64,000 bases of DNA, from assembly GCF_947172395.1 (NCBI RefSeq), contig NC_069108.1, forward strand, positions 1,279,501-1,343,500, written 5' to 3'. This DNA comes from Bicyclus anynana. Its lineage: Eukaryota; Arthropoda; Insecta; Lepidoptera; Nymphalidae. Of this stretch, positions 1 through 11,347 are shown in pieces; positions within the stretch are counted from its first letter, which is position 1, and each line of letters opens with the position of its first letter. Below the pieces are notes generated by a model. The model was not told the DNA's origin. It searched no databases and was given only the letters and a program-made list of their open reading frames with translations. The position numbers were made by a program, and so were the translations under genes.

Positions 1-91
1 GAACACTTGGGTTATTGAGACAAATGTAACGATATCCTAATTACGTAAATCCGTTCAGTGATTTGGAATATATGAGGTAATAAAGAATATT

Positions 92-118
92 ACATACATA
101 CATACATACATACATACA
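92..118 (+). repeat. CATA microsatellite
   Basis: About six ACAT units. Other simple repeats in the window: TTTG at 42,278-42,318, CCA at 11,691-11,712, ATT at 55,424-55,450 and 56,253-56,279, and CAT at 57,337-57,357. Confidence 0.8.
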
Positions 119-397
119 AGATACGCACGAAAAACATAACCCTTCTTGCAGTCTGGTAATAAAAATTAGTAATAATAAGTTAAAAATAAACTATTTTCTA
201 TTTTCTTTCCTGAAGTTTGACTTAACATAAAATGATTATTTTTAATACAGTAATTTCGTCGGAAAAAAATGCTTAGAAATGCAAATGAATCGAGAAAGCT
301 TCGGTAGTTAACAATCTCGCGAGATAGATTATATAATCTAATGGTATTTAAAATTTTACGCTTGCAGATTTAGTTAAAAAACCGTACCTGTATATAA

Positions 398-706
398 GAG
401 CCGTGAAAGCCTAGTGGATATGACTTCTGCTTTCAATTCCGGAGAATGTGGGTTCGAATCCGGTCCGGGGCATGCACCTCCAACTTTTCAGTTGTGTGCA
501 TTTTAAGAAATTAAATATCACGTGTCTCAATCGGTTAAGGAAAAACATCGTGAGGAAACCTGCATACCAGAGAATCTTCTTAATTCTCTGCGTGTGTGAA
601 GTCTGCCAATCCGCATTGGGCCCGTGTTGACTATTGGCCTAACCCGTCTTATTTTGAGAGGAGACTCGAGCTCAGCAGTGAGCCTGGGTTGATAATGATG
701 ATGATG
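398..706 (+). mobile_element. tRNA-derived SINE, family 1
   Basis: The head has an A box (TAGTGGATATGAC) and a B box (GGTTCGAATCC) as in tRNA genes; the tail ends GGGTTGATAATGATGATG. The 150 bases before it also match 6,326-6,480, so the two copies share a longer duplicated unit. Confidence 0.8.
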
Positions 707-719
707 TAGGTACTCTTAC

Positions 720-923
720 CTATAATAAGTCAAAACGAAGTCAAAATTTGCCTCAATACGGTCGACTCTCTCAAAAACAATGACGTTTCCCAAATTGAAG
801 CTGACTTTGATGATCTCGTCGTCCCCCTGGGCGGGCCTGGTGGGGGGGATGATGATGCCGCAGCCGGGGGATGAGAAGAACTTCTGAATGGAACTCAATA
901 CTGATTGCTGGATTGGTAAGATA
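720..923 (-). CDS. Gene A exon 22 (last one in the window)
   Basis: Encodes ILPIQQSVLSSIQKFFSSPG, then CGIIIPPTRPAQ and FNLGNVIVFERVD. Acceptor TTTCCAG, donor GTAAGAG right before an intronic stop, so the coding sequence continues beyond the left edge. Leaves in phase 2. Confidence 0.8.
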
Positions 924-1289
924 CTGGAAAAATAACATCATTAGAGTTCCTTAGACAAAGGCTAAAACGGGAAGCAATATTAAACGGGACCTTCGAACAG
1001 AGCTTTACTTTTTGTCCCTATAATAATAAAAAAGTGGTGAAATAGGGGTTAAAAGTTGTGTAGGTATGTTAAATGTGTACCCATAGAAAAGTTTTTATTG
1101 TTAAAGTCAGCTATTGACGGTCAATTATTCTCACGTTTCTCCAGCCCAAACGACAGCGAAGACGTTTCATAAGTCGAGCCGTCATGTACGCAGTACGCAG
1201 TGATATATATAGTCGTGGGTGCTGCAGAAACGTGAAAATAATTGATCGTCAATGGTGTGCATATGTTATAGTCATGAAAATTTATGCAT

Positions 1290-1485
1290 AAATACCTACT
1301 AATTATAAAGCTGAAGAGTTTGTTTGCTTGAACGCGCTAATCTCAGGAACTACTGGTCCGATTTGAAAAATTCTTTCAGTTGTAGATAGCCCATTTATCG
1401 AGGAAGGCTATAGGCTATATATTATCACCGTATTCCTACGGGAACGGGTACAACGCGGGTGAAATCGCGCGGCGTCAGCTAGTAA
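1290..1485 (+). mobile_element. Non-autonomous Helitron-like repeat
   Basis: The common lepidopteran copy: ATTATAAAGCTGAAGAG at one end, GCGGCGTCAGCTAGT at the other. Other copies: 8,370-8,560 (-), 13,305-13,462 (+), 20,735-20,935 (-), 37,425-37,615 (-), 42,250-42,475 (+), 52,750-53,135 (+, two), 57,945-58,135 (+). CTAGT ends fit Helitrons; class is inferred. Confidence 0.6.
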
Positions 1486-1767
1486 TACCCGGACCATTTG
1501 GCCCACTTGCTATGTACGCCTATGCCGATACGCCTATGCCGTTTTAGCTACTTTTGTGGCCTTCTCTTGTAGCGGCGTTTGTGGCTGTCGCTTGTGGCCC
1601 GTGTGCGGCGACTTTTTTTTTATTTAAAGATTATGTAGCACTATGCAGAGTTTATGCCACACATGGCAGGATATTGTCCTGACATATTACATAATATGAC
1701 AATATTATATGATAACTAGCGGACGCCCGCGACTTCGTCCGCATGAAACTCGATGTAAACTTTCAAC

Positions 1768-1824
1768 TACCTCTACCCTACCCCTGCTCTACCCCTACCC
1801 TACCCCTACCCTACCCCTACCCAA
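1768..1824 (+). repeat. TACCCC-type simple repeat
   Basis: Tandem CTACCC/CTACCCCTA units; a similar tract lies at 5,985-6,035. Confidence 0.8.
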
Positions 1825-2333
1825 AAAAATAGATGTTGGCCTATTCTCATAGATACCGGATAAGCACAAAAAATTTCATCAAAATCGGTCAAGCCGTTTC
1901 GGAGCCGAGGATTTTTTTTCCTTCAAAAAAAATCAAAAATCATTTATTTCAAGTAGGCTCAGTTTACAAGCACTTTTGACACGTCAGTTGACTATTTGTA
2001 AAGATTCTACCACCGGTTCGGAAGGCAGGTTCTGCTGAGAAGATACCGGCAAGAAACTCAACAGTTGCTCTTTTGAAAAAGTCGTACAGTATTATAATTT
2101 ACAATTGATAACAATTACAATTTCTTATAGTTTTATTTCCTGTGTGAAGGTGGAAGCTGATCCAATGGCCTCAAAGTGCTTTTATCTTTCTTCTTTCTTA
2201 CTTACTTAGCTCGTCAACCCGCATCCGAGTACCATGGTGGGTCAAAGCTCTATATTTTCAACGAGGCAGGTCATGGCCATGTAGTAGGCCTTTAATTGGC
2301 TGATAATCATGACGTTGTAAATCTGTTACTCAC

Positions 2334-2428
2334 TCATAACTCATGAATTTCGACATGATGTATTTTTCGATGACCTCGGCGCCGGTGGTCTTCCTCTTGC
2401 AGTCGAAGAATATCCCGGTGTCGTCCAC
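2334..2428 (-). CDS. Gene A exon 21
   Basis: Encodes VDDTGIFFDCKRKTTGAEVI and KYIMSKFMSY. Acceptor CCCCAG, donor GTGAGT; leaves in phase 2. Confidence 0.8.
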
Positions 2429-2464
2429 CTGGGGAAAGTTTACCTAATTATGGACCTTATGGAC

Positions 2465-2700
2465 GTGTTTTTGGCTGGTGGGAGGCTTCGGCCGTGGCTA
2501 GTTGCCACCTTACCGGCAAAGACGTACCGCCAAGCGATTTAGCGTACCGGTACGATGCCGTGTAGAAACCAAAAAGGTGTGTGGATTTTCATCCTCCTCC
2601 TAACAAGTTAGCCCGCTTCCATCTTAAGACTGCACATCACTTACCATCAGGTGAGATTGTAGTCAAGGGTTAACTTGTAAAGAATAAAAAATAAAAAAAT
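2465..2700 (+). mobile_element. Family 2 SINE, 5' truncated
   Basis: From GGCTGGTGGGAGGCTTCGG to the A-rich tail; no tRNA-like head. Confidence 0.65.
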
Positions 2701-3359
2701 ACAGGATGTCCCAGAAATATTGCGACATACTTTTCAGGGTGATAGCTGACATCAACTTGATATTTTAATTGTAATAATGTTGCATACTTTAATCAGTTGA
2801 ATGTCTAACTATAAGATCAAATGTGTACCACGTTCTAGCAAATACATGATTTGAATAGGGATGATGACAGTTTTTTAAATTGTATACAAATTAAGAGTAT
2901 ACTAATAGCAAAGCAATTTTGTAAAAGTAACAGGGTATCTGCGATCATTACTTTCGGAGCTACAGGGATTTAAAGGGTCAGATTTGCGGCACTGCCGCGG
3001 ATCGCTGAAAAACGCTTCATACAAAATGGTACGTGTAATGATCGTTGCGTTGTTGCGTTCAAACAAAATTACTAATATCTTTGTTATTTGTGCGTTTATG
3101 TTTATAGTTCACATATTAAAAAAAGTCACATTTAATGTAAGGAAGCTAAAACTGTATGAATTTTCATCTAATTACGATAAAAGATTTTTAATAGTACTCC
3201 AGCACAATGCCGCGTAGAAACAGTTAGAGTTATGGTTAGAATAATCTAATACCGCTTCCAAGTTAACCCTTTTCATATTAGACATTGCCAGAGAGTCTTA
3301 CCCTCACTGAACTGTTAACAAGTTAAATTAACAAAAAAAAGAAACTCAAGAACCCTTAC

Positions 3360-3483
3360 ATCATTTTCTTGTCCAGTAGACACGGTATAGGTGTCCTTCC
3401 CGCTAGATGATAGTGTCTCAACTTGCACCCTGGAGTGAAGAGCCACGCCAGCGCGCTGAGCGAACGGGTTGAGCCAGGTCAAG
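3360..3483 (-). CDS. Gene A exon 20: open beta-sheet region
   Basis: Encodes LTWLNPFAQRAGVALHSRVQ and SSSGKDTYTVSTGQEND. Acceptor TTCCACAG, donor GTAAGG; enters in phase 2, leaves in phase 0. Confidence 0.8.
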
Positions 3484-3976
3484 CTGTGGAAGTAATAAAC
3501 AAAATATTCATATTAATTACAAGTCTGTCGGAGGAAGAAGGTACACTTCTTAAGGTAAAGGTCCTAATAATTCTTGATTTCAGAAGGTAATGTTACATTA
3601 CACAGATATCATATAAAAGGGATGATGACAGTTTATTAAATTGTATAAATCGGAGGATTAGATAATAGCGCCATCTTTTATTAATTAGAGTAACTAATGT
3701 TAGCGATATCTGTCAGAAACGTCAAAAAGTACGTGTCGTTTATCTGTCAGTTGTTTGTCTGTGGACATCTGTCAGTTGACAATCATTGAGAGAGCTCGCG
3801 GCAGATTTCAAGTTGCAACACGAGCGAGGAAGGAGAGTATTAACCGGTTGTAAAAGAGGTCTTTAATCCTCCTGCTGGCGGTTGCCAGCCCGTAATCTCG
3901 CTCGTGCTTGACTACCTGCCCTATGATAGTTATTCTTGGTTTAGAATTCTGATAGTATCAGCGCTATACTAGAGAA

Positions 3977-4936
3977 TGACGCCGCTGTCGCCAGTGACGT
4001 CACTGTTGTGTTGTGCCTTGGCATCTGTCAACAATATGTATCTCACTCTATAGACTTCGCCAGCGGCTGCAGCGTGACGTTGAACTGTATGGGTAAATGC
4101 GCCACCATGGAGTGCTGCGCGCGCGCCGTGTACTGCGACTGCAGGAGAGGCGCCGCTGTCGCCAGTGACCAGTGACGTCACTGTTGTGTTGTGCCTTGGC
4201 ATCTGTCAACAATATGTATCTCACTCTATAGACTTCGCCAGCGGCTGCAGCGTGACGTTGAACTGTATGGGTAAATGCGCCACCATGGAGTGCTGCGCGC
4301 GCGCCGTGTACTGCGACTGCAGGAGAGGCGCCGCTGTCGCCAGTGACCAGTGACGTCACTGTTGTGTTGTGCCTTCTCATCTGTCAACAATATGTATCTC
4401 ACTCTATAGACTTCGCCAGCGGCTGCAGCGTGACGTTGAACTGTATGGGTAAATGCGCCACCATGGAGTGCTGCGCGCGCGCCGTGTACTGCGACTGCAG
4501 GAGAGGCGCCGCTGTCGCCAGTGACCAGTGACGTCACTGTTGTGTTGTGCCTTGGCATCTGTCAACAATATGTATCTCACTCTATAGACTTCGCCAGCGG
4601 CTGCAGCGTGACGTTGAACTGTATGGGTAAATGCGCCACCATGGAGTGCTGCGCGCGCGCCGTGTACTGCGACTGCAGGAGAGGCGCCGCTGTCGCCAGT
4701 GACCAGTGACGTCACTGTTGTGTTGTGCCTTGGCATCTGTCAACAATATGTATCTCACTCTATAGACTTCGCCAGCGGCTGCAGCGTGACGTTGAACTGT
4801 ATGGGTAAATGCGCCACCATGGAGTGCTGCGCGCGCGCCGTGTACTGCGACTGCAGGAGAGGCGCCGCTGTCGCCAGTGACCAGTGACGTCACTGTTGTG
4901 TTGTGCCTTGGCATCTGTCAACAATATGTATCTCAC
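3977..4936 (-). repeat. Five further copies of exon 19 in a 178-bp tandem array
   Basis: Copies repeat at a 178-base spacing (the CCACCATGG core starts at 4,103, 4,281, 4,459, 4,637 and 4,815, and at 4,993 in the intact copy), with a truncated unit at the left edge. They are almost identical. Each keeps an acceptor and a donor, but has 5-bp and 7-bp insertions that create an in-frame TGA soon after the acceptor. The gap between one donor and the next acceptor is only 22 bases. Open frames in this array are shadows of the exon. Confidence 0.85.
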
Positions 4937-5080
4937 TCTATAGACTTCGCCAGCGGCTGCAGCGTGACGTTGAACTGTATGGGTAAATGCGCCACCATGG
5001 AGTGCTGCGCGCGCGCCGTGTACTGCGACTGCAGGAGAGGCGCCGCTGTCGCCAGTGACGTCACTGTTGTGCCTTGGTAT
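4937..5080 (-). CDS. Gene A exon 19: intact copy of the six-fold amplified exon
   Basis: Encodes YQGTTVTSLATAAPLLQSQY, AQHSMVAHLPIQFNVTLQPL and AKSI. It enters in phase 2 from exon 18 and leaves in phase 2 into exon 20, so the join reads AKSIDLTWLNP. Acceptor TTGACAG, donor GTGAGA; 144 bases. It is the most 5' of six tandem copies and the only one open from acceptor to donor. Confidence 0.75.
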
Positions 5081-5799
5081 CTGTCAACAACAGTAAATTG
5101 TTATACAAGGGGCTAAAAAGACCCATTATATACGAGGTATTTTTAGGGCCCGAGACGTAAGGCGAGGGCCGCTAAATAGAAACCGAGTTTATAATGGGTT
5201 TAGCCCCAAGTGTTACACTCTGCTTTTCACTACGATTGCGAGAAAATAAAATAGTTTAGTACAATATTCAATGATTTATTTTATTTGAAAATTAATTGTA
5301 CAAAGTCTACAATCTTGGATATTAAGGGAGATGCTTTTACCCGGTAACATAATTTCCGACTATTGTAAAGATGAATAATGAGTATGTGAGGTAAACGTGG
5401 GAGATAATAGTTTAATAAACTCCTTTCGTAAGTGAATCCATTCGTTGTTGTTTTCTCCACTTTACATAGGTAGGTATTTAAGTAAATGCGGATTGAAAAT
5501 TTCATCCATCTCCAAATTAGGATCACCATTCTCACTAGAGACAACAATAACAATTAATGTTGAAAAATATGTAAGTTACGGTCACAAATTTACAATGAAT
5601 TTTTTTAAAAAATCAAGTGTGTATTATTCACGCCAATTGTTTTTTTAAATTCACGCTTTTTAATTTTTTTTTAGACATTAAAAATCTCGTCGTTATATCG
5701 TGGTATGTACCCGTTTAAATAACATTCATAATGAACAACCACGAAATAAGTTTAAAATCATTGAGCATGCTTCTTTCTAGAAAAAGACTAATAGTTTAC

Positions 5800-5914
5800 C
5801 GTATATGCATGTCGTTCTCCCAGGCCAGCGCTTGCGTGTCGTCAGGACTGGAGGTGAGGTTGCCGCGAATTGACGTGAACATACCCACTGATGTCTGCAG
5901 TCGGATCGGAGTTC
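5800..5914 (-). CDS. Gene A exon 18: open beta-sheet region
   Basis: Continues the motif with TPIRLQTSVGMFTSIRGNLT, close to the vitellogenin pattern (L-P-x-x-L-x-x-x-x-x-V-x-S-x-R-G). Acceptor GGAACAG, donor GTAAAC, leaves in phase 2. Confidence 0.85.
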
Positions 5915-6249
5915 CTGTTCCAATCAAATATAAATATTGTTTACTAGTGGACCCGGTCAAGCTTCGCTTTGACTTATGCACTTCTTCCCTATCCCTACCC
6001 TACACTACTCTACCCCTACCATACCCTACCCCTTGACTCGTAACGTTTGTATGGGAAATAGAAAAGGGTTGTTTTTATGGTTTTCCCGGCAATTATTCTA
6101 ATTTTTCTCACCTTTTAAACCTTCCCTATACCTCCACGAACATTTCAAGACCAAGATAAGACCGTTCAGCCGTTCTCGAGTTTTAGCGAAACTAACGAAC
6201 AGCAATTCATTTTCATATATATAGATAGATGTAATAGTATGAGTAGTAT

Positions 6250-6735
6250 GAGAGCCGTGATAGCCCAGAGGGTATGACCTCTGCCTCCGATTCCGGAGGG
6301 CGTGAGTTCGAATCCGGTCCGGGGTTCAGTAATTTCGTCGGAAAAAATAGCTTAGAAATGCAAAAGAATCGAGAAAGCTGATATAAGCTTCGATAGTTAA
6401 CAAACACGCGAGATAGATTACAATCTAATCGTATTTACAATTTTACGCATGCAGATTTAGTTAAAAAACCGTACCTGTAGTTAAGAGCCGTGATAGCCCA
6501 GTGGATATGACCTCTACCTCCGATTCCGGAGGGTGTTGGTTCTAATCCGATCCGGGGCATGCACCTCCAACTTTTCAGCTATGTGCATTTTAAGAAATTA
6601 AATATCACGTGTCTCAAACGGTGAAGGAAAAACATCGTGACGAAACCTGAATACCAGAGAACTCTCTTATTTCTCTGCGTGTGTGAAGTCTGTTAATCCA
6701 CATAATATTATTATTATTATTAGAGACTGGTAAAA
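6250..6735 (+). mobile_element. Family 1 SINEs: truncated head, then a second copy
   Basis: 6,250-6,325 is a SINE head cut off after the B box. 6,483-6,735 is a nearly full copy. Between them is the block shared with 248-397. Confidence 0.75.
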
Positions 6736-6771
6736 TAAGCTAATAATGATGATTAAACGTATTAAACTCAC

Positions 6772-6873
6772 CTAATTCAGTCGGTGTATGCAGATACCCC
6801 TGCACGGGGTAGTACACCACTTGTTGGTTGATGTGACTCCCGAAACGGACGAAATCCGTTAATGATTTTAACA
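6772..6873 (-). CDS. Gene A exon 17: open beta-sheet region
   Basis: Encodes VLKSLTDFVRFGSHINQQVV and YLHTPTELG, leading into the conserved P-T-x-x-G-x-P motif. Acceptor TTTCAG, donor GTGAGT, phase 1 at both ends. Confidence 0.85.
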
Positions 6874-8257
6874 CTGAAACATAGGTAATGAACAAGCGAA
6901 ATTGAACACTTAAATTAAAAAAAGAAAATGCAAAAAATAATTGAAAATTAATTTTATTTTATTTAGAAAACTAGAATATACTAGTTACTAGATGATATTT
7001 CATTTATTTATTTATTAAGTTTGCTAGCGACTTTTACATATTTTTACACATACAAAAAAATCAACTTATGAACTAACATGCTTAGCGTACGCCAAATCGT
7101 ATTAAAGCAAACATTGCTTGCAAAACCACTTTCATCCAATAATGTTACAAAACAAATTACTTATATTTTACAACTTCAAAAATCTAATGTATCCTAATTA
7201 AAAGCAAAAAAATGAATATGTAATATGTATTTCTGTACCTAAAACTATATAATCAAAAATTCATTGAAATAACTAAACAAAAAACAGTAAGAAAATGCAA
7301 GGAAACTAATGTTGTCGCCGCGAAGCAACGACGCCGCCGCATTTTAATAAATAGTTTATTAGGTTAATTATAAAATGTGAAATATGTAAATGTATGTAAA
7401 TAACAATATATAGACTAAAAATACTTAAATTGGCAGCACTGTCTAGTTCGCCTGACATCGTGCAACATCGCTATTGGCTTCCCCCAAAAGTTGAACTCAT
7501 GATTGGCTCCCGCCAACAGTGAATGTTTGTAAAAGGACTGAATTGAATTGAGATTGCAACGGAGTTGGTTGGGACTTCTGATAATTGAGTTAGCTGAGTA
7601 TCGACTGTCGTCTTGTTACAAGTGTTCAAGTTAAAGTATTTTCTGTAGTTTAGACTAAAGAAGTTAGGCTGTGGAAGTGTTGTTTAGTGTATCCGAAATA
7701 ATTATAATTAAGTCAGTTTTATGTAGTGATGAGTGGCTAAATATACTGTGAAGTGATGTTATTATGGGTAAATGTTTAATTAATAAAACCCTGATACTAA
7801 CGTGCCGATTATACTAATAAAACAAGCCAGTCATACTTGGCTAACCAGGTTATTAATGATTAACCTGCGAAATGTGTTTGGCGAATTTGAGTTGACATCC
7901 AGTGAACCACTAAGCTAATTATACAGTTTACATAGCCGAGGGAAGATGGAGTTGGCGCCGAAAACTGTCCTGGTGTGAGGTGGAAGAAGAGGAGTAATAG
8001 CAGAACGCGGATATCTATATGGCACTCTAAAATTTATTTTACCTAATAACTCAGGGCAGTCTAACTTATTTCTTAGCAGTTTATATAAGAATAGTAGGTC
8101 TAGTGAGTATTTAGTATTTCATGAACCCCCGCTTACAAACCGTGAGCTCCCTTCTTTACCACGCCAACATAGACCCCTGTTGAGTCTCCCGTGGACAACC
8201 TCTTTTTTTTTTGTTTGTGACCACCATTTGTTCACAAACCACAAATTATGTACCTAC

Positions 8258-8351
8258 CGTCATTTCCACTGTAACTCTCAAACCGCGTTTGGTTGAAGTG
8301 GGTGGCGTAAACCGTATGTTTGCCGATCTTTACAACCAGATCGATGTGAAC
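8258..8351 (-). CDS. Gene A exon 16: open beta-sheet region
   Basis: Short exon found from the phase gap between exons 15 and 17. It encodes VHIDLVVKIGKHTVYATHFN and ends GND plus one base. The pattern fits the strand pair usually found here in the family. Acceptor ATTTCAG, donor GTAGGT; enters in phase 0, leaves in phase 1, restoring the frame exactly. Confidence 0.8.
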
Positions 8352-8662
8352 CTGAAATGTATGAAATATATTAATGACGCCGCGCGGTTTTACCCGCGTG
8401 GTTTCCGTTCCCGTAGGAATATGAAGATAATATATAGTCTATAGCCTTTCTCGACAAATGGGCTATCTATCACTGAAAGAATTTTTCAAATCGGACCAGT
8501 AGTTCCTAAAATTAACTCAACCAAACAAACAAACTCTTCAGCTTTATATATTAGCATATGTAGAATATAGATAAGAGGTCAATGTCCTAGCCTTATATTT
8601 TTGTTTTTTTTTTTGGTTATCATTCGTTTTATTTATCGATCTATCTATCTATCTGGCCTCAC

Positions 8663-8797
8663 CTCTTCCGGTGTCTTCAGTTTCATCTTCATCTTCTCCA
8701 ACAGTCTCAACAACTTGCCCGACGTCACGTCGTCCACCTTCAAATTGTACATCTTCTTATATATGTTGGAAGTTACCCCTTCAGCGATTACATATAC
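8663..8797 (-). CDS. Gene A exon 15: open beta-sheet region
   Basis: Forty-five codons: VYVIAEGVTSNIYKKMYNLK then a lysine-rich helix KLLRLLEKMKMKLKTPEE. Acceptor TTACAG, donor GTGAGG, phase 0 at both ends. Confidence 0.85.
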
Positions 8798-9041
8798 CTG
8801 TAACATTACGGAAAGTCAGTTTTACATATGAGTCTACTCGAGTAGGAGAGAGTTCTCTGACCTCAATTTTTATCTATTCAATATTTTGAAGCGAAACCTT
8901 CTAAATATCACATATTATAGTACCAAAAACACTATAGTATCATTAGCAATTCTATGATTTATCATCTACCAAGAACTGCACCCTGTATAGTCACTGACAT
9001 TGATGAGTTACATCCTTGGCTATGGGCCCTACTTCACACTG

Positions 9042-9175
9042 AGTGCTATCGTTAGTAATTCTAGATGTGAATGAAGAAAGAAAATTACAGATGCGATGTA
9101 GACAAGGCTACCAGCACTCGACATATGTGATGGTAGCGAAATTTTGGAATAGGTGTGTTGCTCACATTGTCTCGA
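9042..9175 (-). pseudogene. Decayed copy of the 3' part of gene A exon 14
   Basis: The block aligns with 9,655-9,775: a shared leader in the intron, the donor region, and about 80 bases of exon (GTAGAC, CACTCGACA, GTGATGG). A one-base insertion breaks the frame. It lies about 500 bases downstream of the real exon. Confidence 0.65.
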
Positions 9176-9179
9176 TTTT

Positions 9180-9600
9180 GCCATGCACTAATCTTTCCAA
9201 TACTTAATTATCTATGCAGCTGAGATATGGACTATCCAATTGGCTGATCGCTTATGATGACGCTAAGAGATGTGGTGCTAGTAATGAATGCTCTGCATGC
9301 CGTGGACAGAGCATAGAAGCAATGCATTAATTTTGGAACAACTCAACAGAGGATCCTGAAGTACTTCGGTCACATTGCCACAAGAGAAGGAGATTACTTA
9401 GAGAAACTAGTGATCACTGTCAAAGTGGAAGAAAAGCGACTTCAAGGACGTAGCCCGATGCACCAGACCAAATCCGCGTCACTGACAACACCAAAGTACA
9501 GAAAGCGCTACAAATCAGGAGAAGCCAAGCCACATGGCGCGACATTGTCAAGAATCAAGCTAGTGTCAAGGGTCAGGACCCTCAGTAATAAGAATTACGG
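9180..9600 (+). mobile_element. LINE 3' end (ILKYFGHIATRE type)
   Basis: Frames encode ILKYFGHIATREGDYLEKLV and a GRSPM segment, the C-terminal signature of a common insect LINE. It is frameshifted and lies in gene A intron 14. Confidence 0.6.
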
Positions 9601-9692
9601 CGTAAGGAGAAGGATTTACACTGATCATTGACATCCTAAAACCTGCTTTAAGCTGGGTGCTATTGTTGGTAGTTAAATACATGCGAACTTAC

Positions 9693-9885
9693 AGATGCGG
9701 TGTAGACCAGGCTGCCAGCGCTCGACACTGTGATGGCAGCGAGGCTGGGAGTGGGTGTGTCACCCACACTGATCAGCTGCACCCATGGACCCTGCTTGCC
9801 GCTGGAGGCTATATAGTTATTGGTCGCCCAGTATGTTGTGTCAGGGTTCTTCACTTCCTTGGTAATAAATGGTATGAGCTCTTTT
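9693..9885 (-). CDS. Gene A exon 14: linker into open beta-sheet
   Basis: Encodes KELIPFITKEVKNPDTTYWA and on to SLVYTAS. Acceptor TTCCAG, donor GTAAGTT; enters in phase 2, leaves in phase 0. Confidence 0.85.
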
Positions 9886-10038
9886 CTGGAACAAGTAAAA
9901 ATGAAAATTGCATTTAAATGCATAAAATATTGTGGTAGATCAGTGTTAAACAATTTTGTCACTTTCAGTTTTATGTATTTTTCACTTTCACTCTTGCCTT
10001 GCAATAGGAACTAGTTTCTCATAAAACTATAAACTCAC

Positions 10039-10262
10039 AGATATGGTGTATATCGAGGGTGTTCACTCCCCTCCAAACTCTTCACCGTGGTGTACCAGAA
10101 CCGCTGCAGCTCCTTGCTGCTCGAGGAGCAGATGAAGCTGTGCACGAAGGACAGCAGGCGCTCGTCCACGTAGCTACTGAACAGCATCTCGTTGAGCGCC
10201 GCTATCCGCAGCTGGATATGCTCATCCTCATCCAGCAGGATCGTGAGGAGCTTCTCTTCGCC
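10039..10262 (-). CDS. Gene A exon 13: end of helical domain
   Basis: Encodes EHIQLRIAALNEMLFSSYVD, then SSSSKELQRFWYTTVKSLEG. The R-I-A-A-L repeat is usual at the end of the superhelix in this family. Acceptor CTCGCAG, donor GTGAGTT, leaves in phase 2. Confidence 0.9.
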
Positions 10263-10504
10263 CTGCGAGAATAGGTCTTCATTATTATCAGCCTATTTTA
10301 ACAAACTATAAGGTCAGGTTTCATTCCTTATTGGAGATGGTTAGGTTAAAAGGAACTCAGATCCCACTACTCCAATGCAGGTTTGCGTGCTTACGGTAAT
10401 TTAAGGTAAAGGAATAATGTTAAAGGAGATTGACCATTCATATTCAGATTCATACATTGTTGTGCTCAGAGTTGATGAATGAACGGTTACAATGTCCAAA
10501 TTTG

Positions 10505-10675
10505 TGTCATCATTATCATTATTAACAGACGATGGGCGTCCACTGCTGAACACAGGACTGGCGTGGACTTCCAAACACCACGATCCCGAGCCGCCAGCGT
10601 CCAGTGACTCCATGCAGCTCGTATGATATCCTCAGTCCACCAAGCGTGGGGTCGACCAACCATCAATTGGCCAAA
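10505..10675 (-). mobile_element. RTE-type LINE tail fragment
   Basis: Contains GATGGGCGTCCACTGCTG and the GTCGACC block of the RTE tail, reversed. A similar short piece lies at 10,995-11,085, and others at 12,705-12,800, 13,600-13,680 and 22,440-22,515. Confidence 0.6.
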
Positions 10676-11137
10676 TTAGTGTATTTTTTTATTAAATATC
10701 AGTTCAGACTGGTTTATAGATTTAGTAATTATTTAGAAAGAATGCATAAGAACCTTCAGCTACTCGTAACTTTCCCTAATAACTATAAAAATCATGTCCA
10801 CGAGGAATGATGGCAATGGTCCATTGGCTGCATTTTAGCGCTGGACACCCAGACTCCTTTGCGCAAAAATTGAGCCAGCCCTTCTGTCACCAATCGAGGC
10901 ATCTAACCGCGGATTTTTTTGGCTCTAGCCCAAGGGTCTCCACGGCAAAAGGAACAAATTTGGAACTCGGCCTTGTTTCCTAATCTGCTGGTAATTCATC
11001 ATCATCTTATCAGCCTATTGACGTCCACTGCAGGACATAGGCCTTTTGTAGGGACTTCCAAACATCACGATCCTGAGCCGCCTGCTGTTCAAGGTGCGCT
11101 GCCCAAATTGGATACATGGATGGATGGTGCTACATAC

Positions 11138-11292
11138 ATTATAATTCCAATTGCAGGCCAGAGTAGCCCAGAGCCTCTCGTGCCTGTCCCGTGTCTTGTC
11201 TCCGTAGATGGTGCTGGTGTAGGAGGCGGCGGAGTGGCCCAGGTTGCACAGGCCCTGCAGCCATATCATGCGGTCCAGGTATTGAGGGCATT
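11138..11292 (-). CDS. Gene A exon 12: helical domain
   Basis: Fifty-two codons (ECPQYLDRMIWLQGLCNLGH and on to ACNWNYN). Acceptor TTTCCAG, donor GTATGT; enters in phase 1, leaves in phase 0. An RTE LINE fragment ends close to its donor. Confidence 0.85.
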
Positions 11293-11347
11293 CTGGAAAT
11301 GTAACAACATTTTTTTTAAACTGAGATACTTAGGGGAGGAAGAAGAC

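Noticed and set aside
398..480. tRNA gene
   Set aside because: A and B boxes are present, but the sequence does not close into an acceptor stem and recurs many times with the same tail; it is a SINE head.
3969..5116. Series of overlapping ORFs (62 and 110 codons, both strands) at 178-base spacing
   Set aside because: They are shadows of the amplified exon 19 array; the real frame is the minus frame that joins exons 18 and 20.
6874..8662. Frameshift in gene A between exons 15 and 17
   Set aside because: The phase gap is filled exactly by the 94-base exon at 8,258-8,351, so the gene is intact here.
9042..9175. Alternative mutually exclusive exon for exon 14
   Set aside because: The copy has a frameshift and no clear acceptor, so inclusion would break the protein.
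9660..10004. 114-codon minus-strand ORF as a separate gene
   Set aside because: It is exon 14 of gene A read through into its introns.
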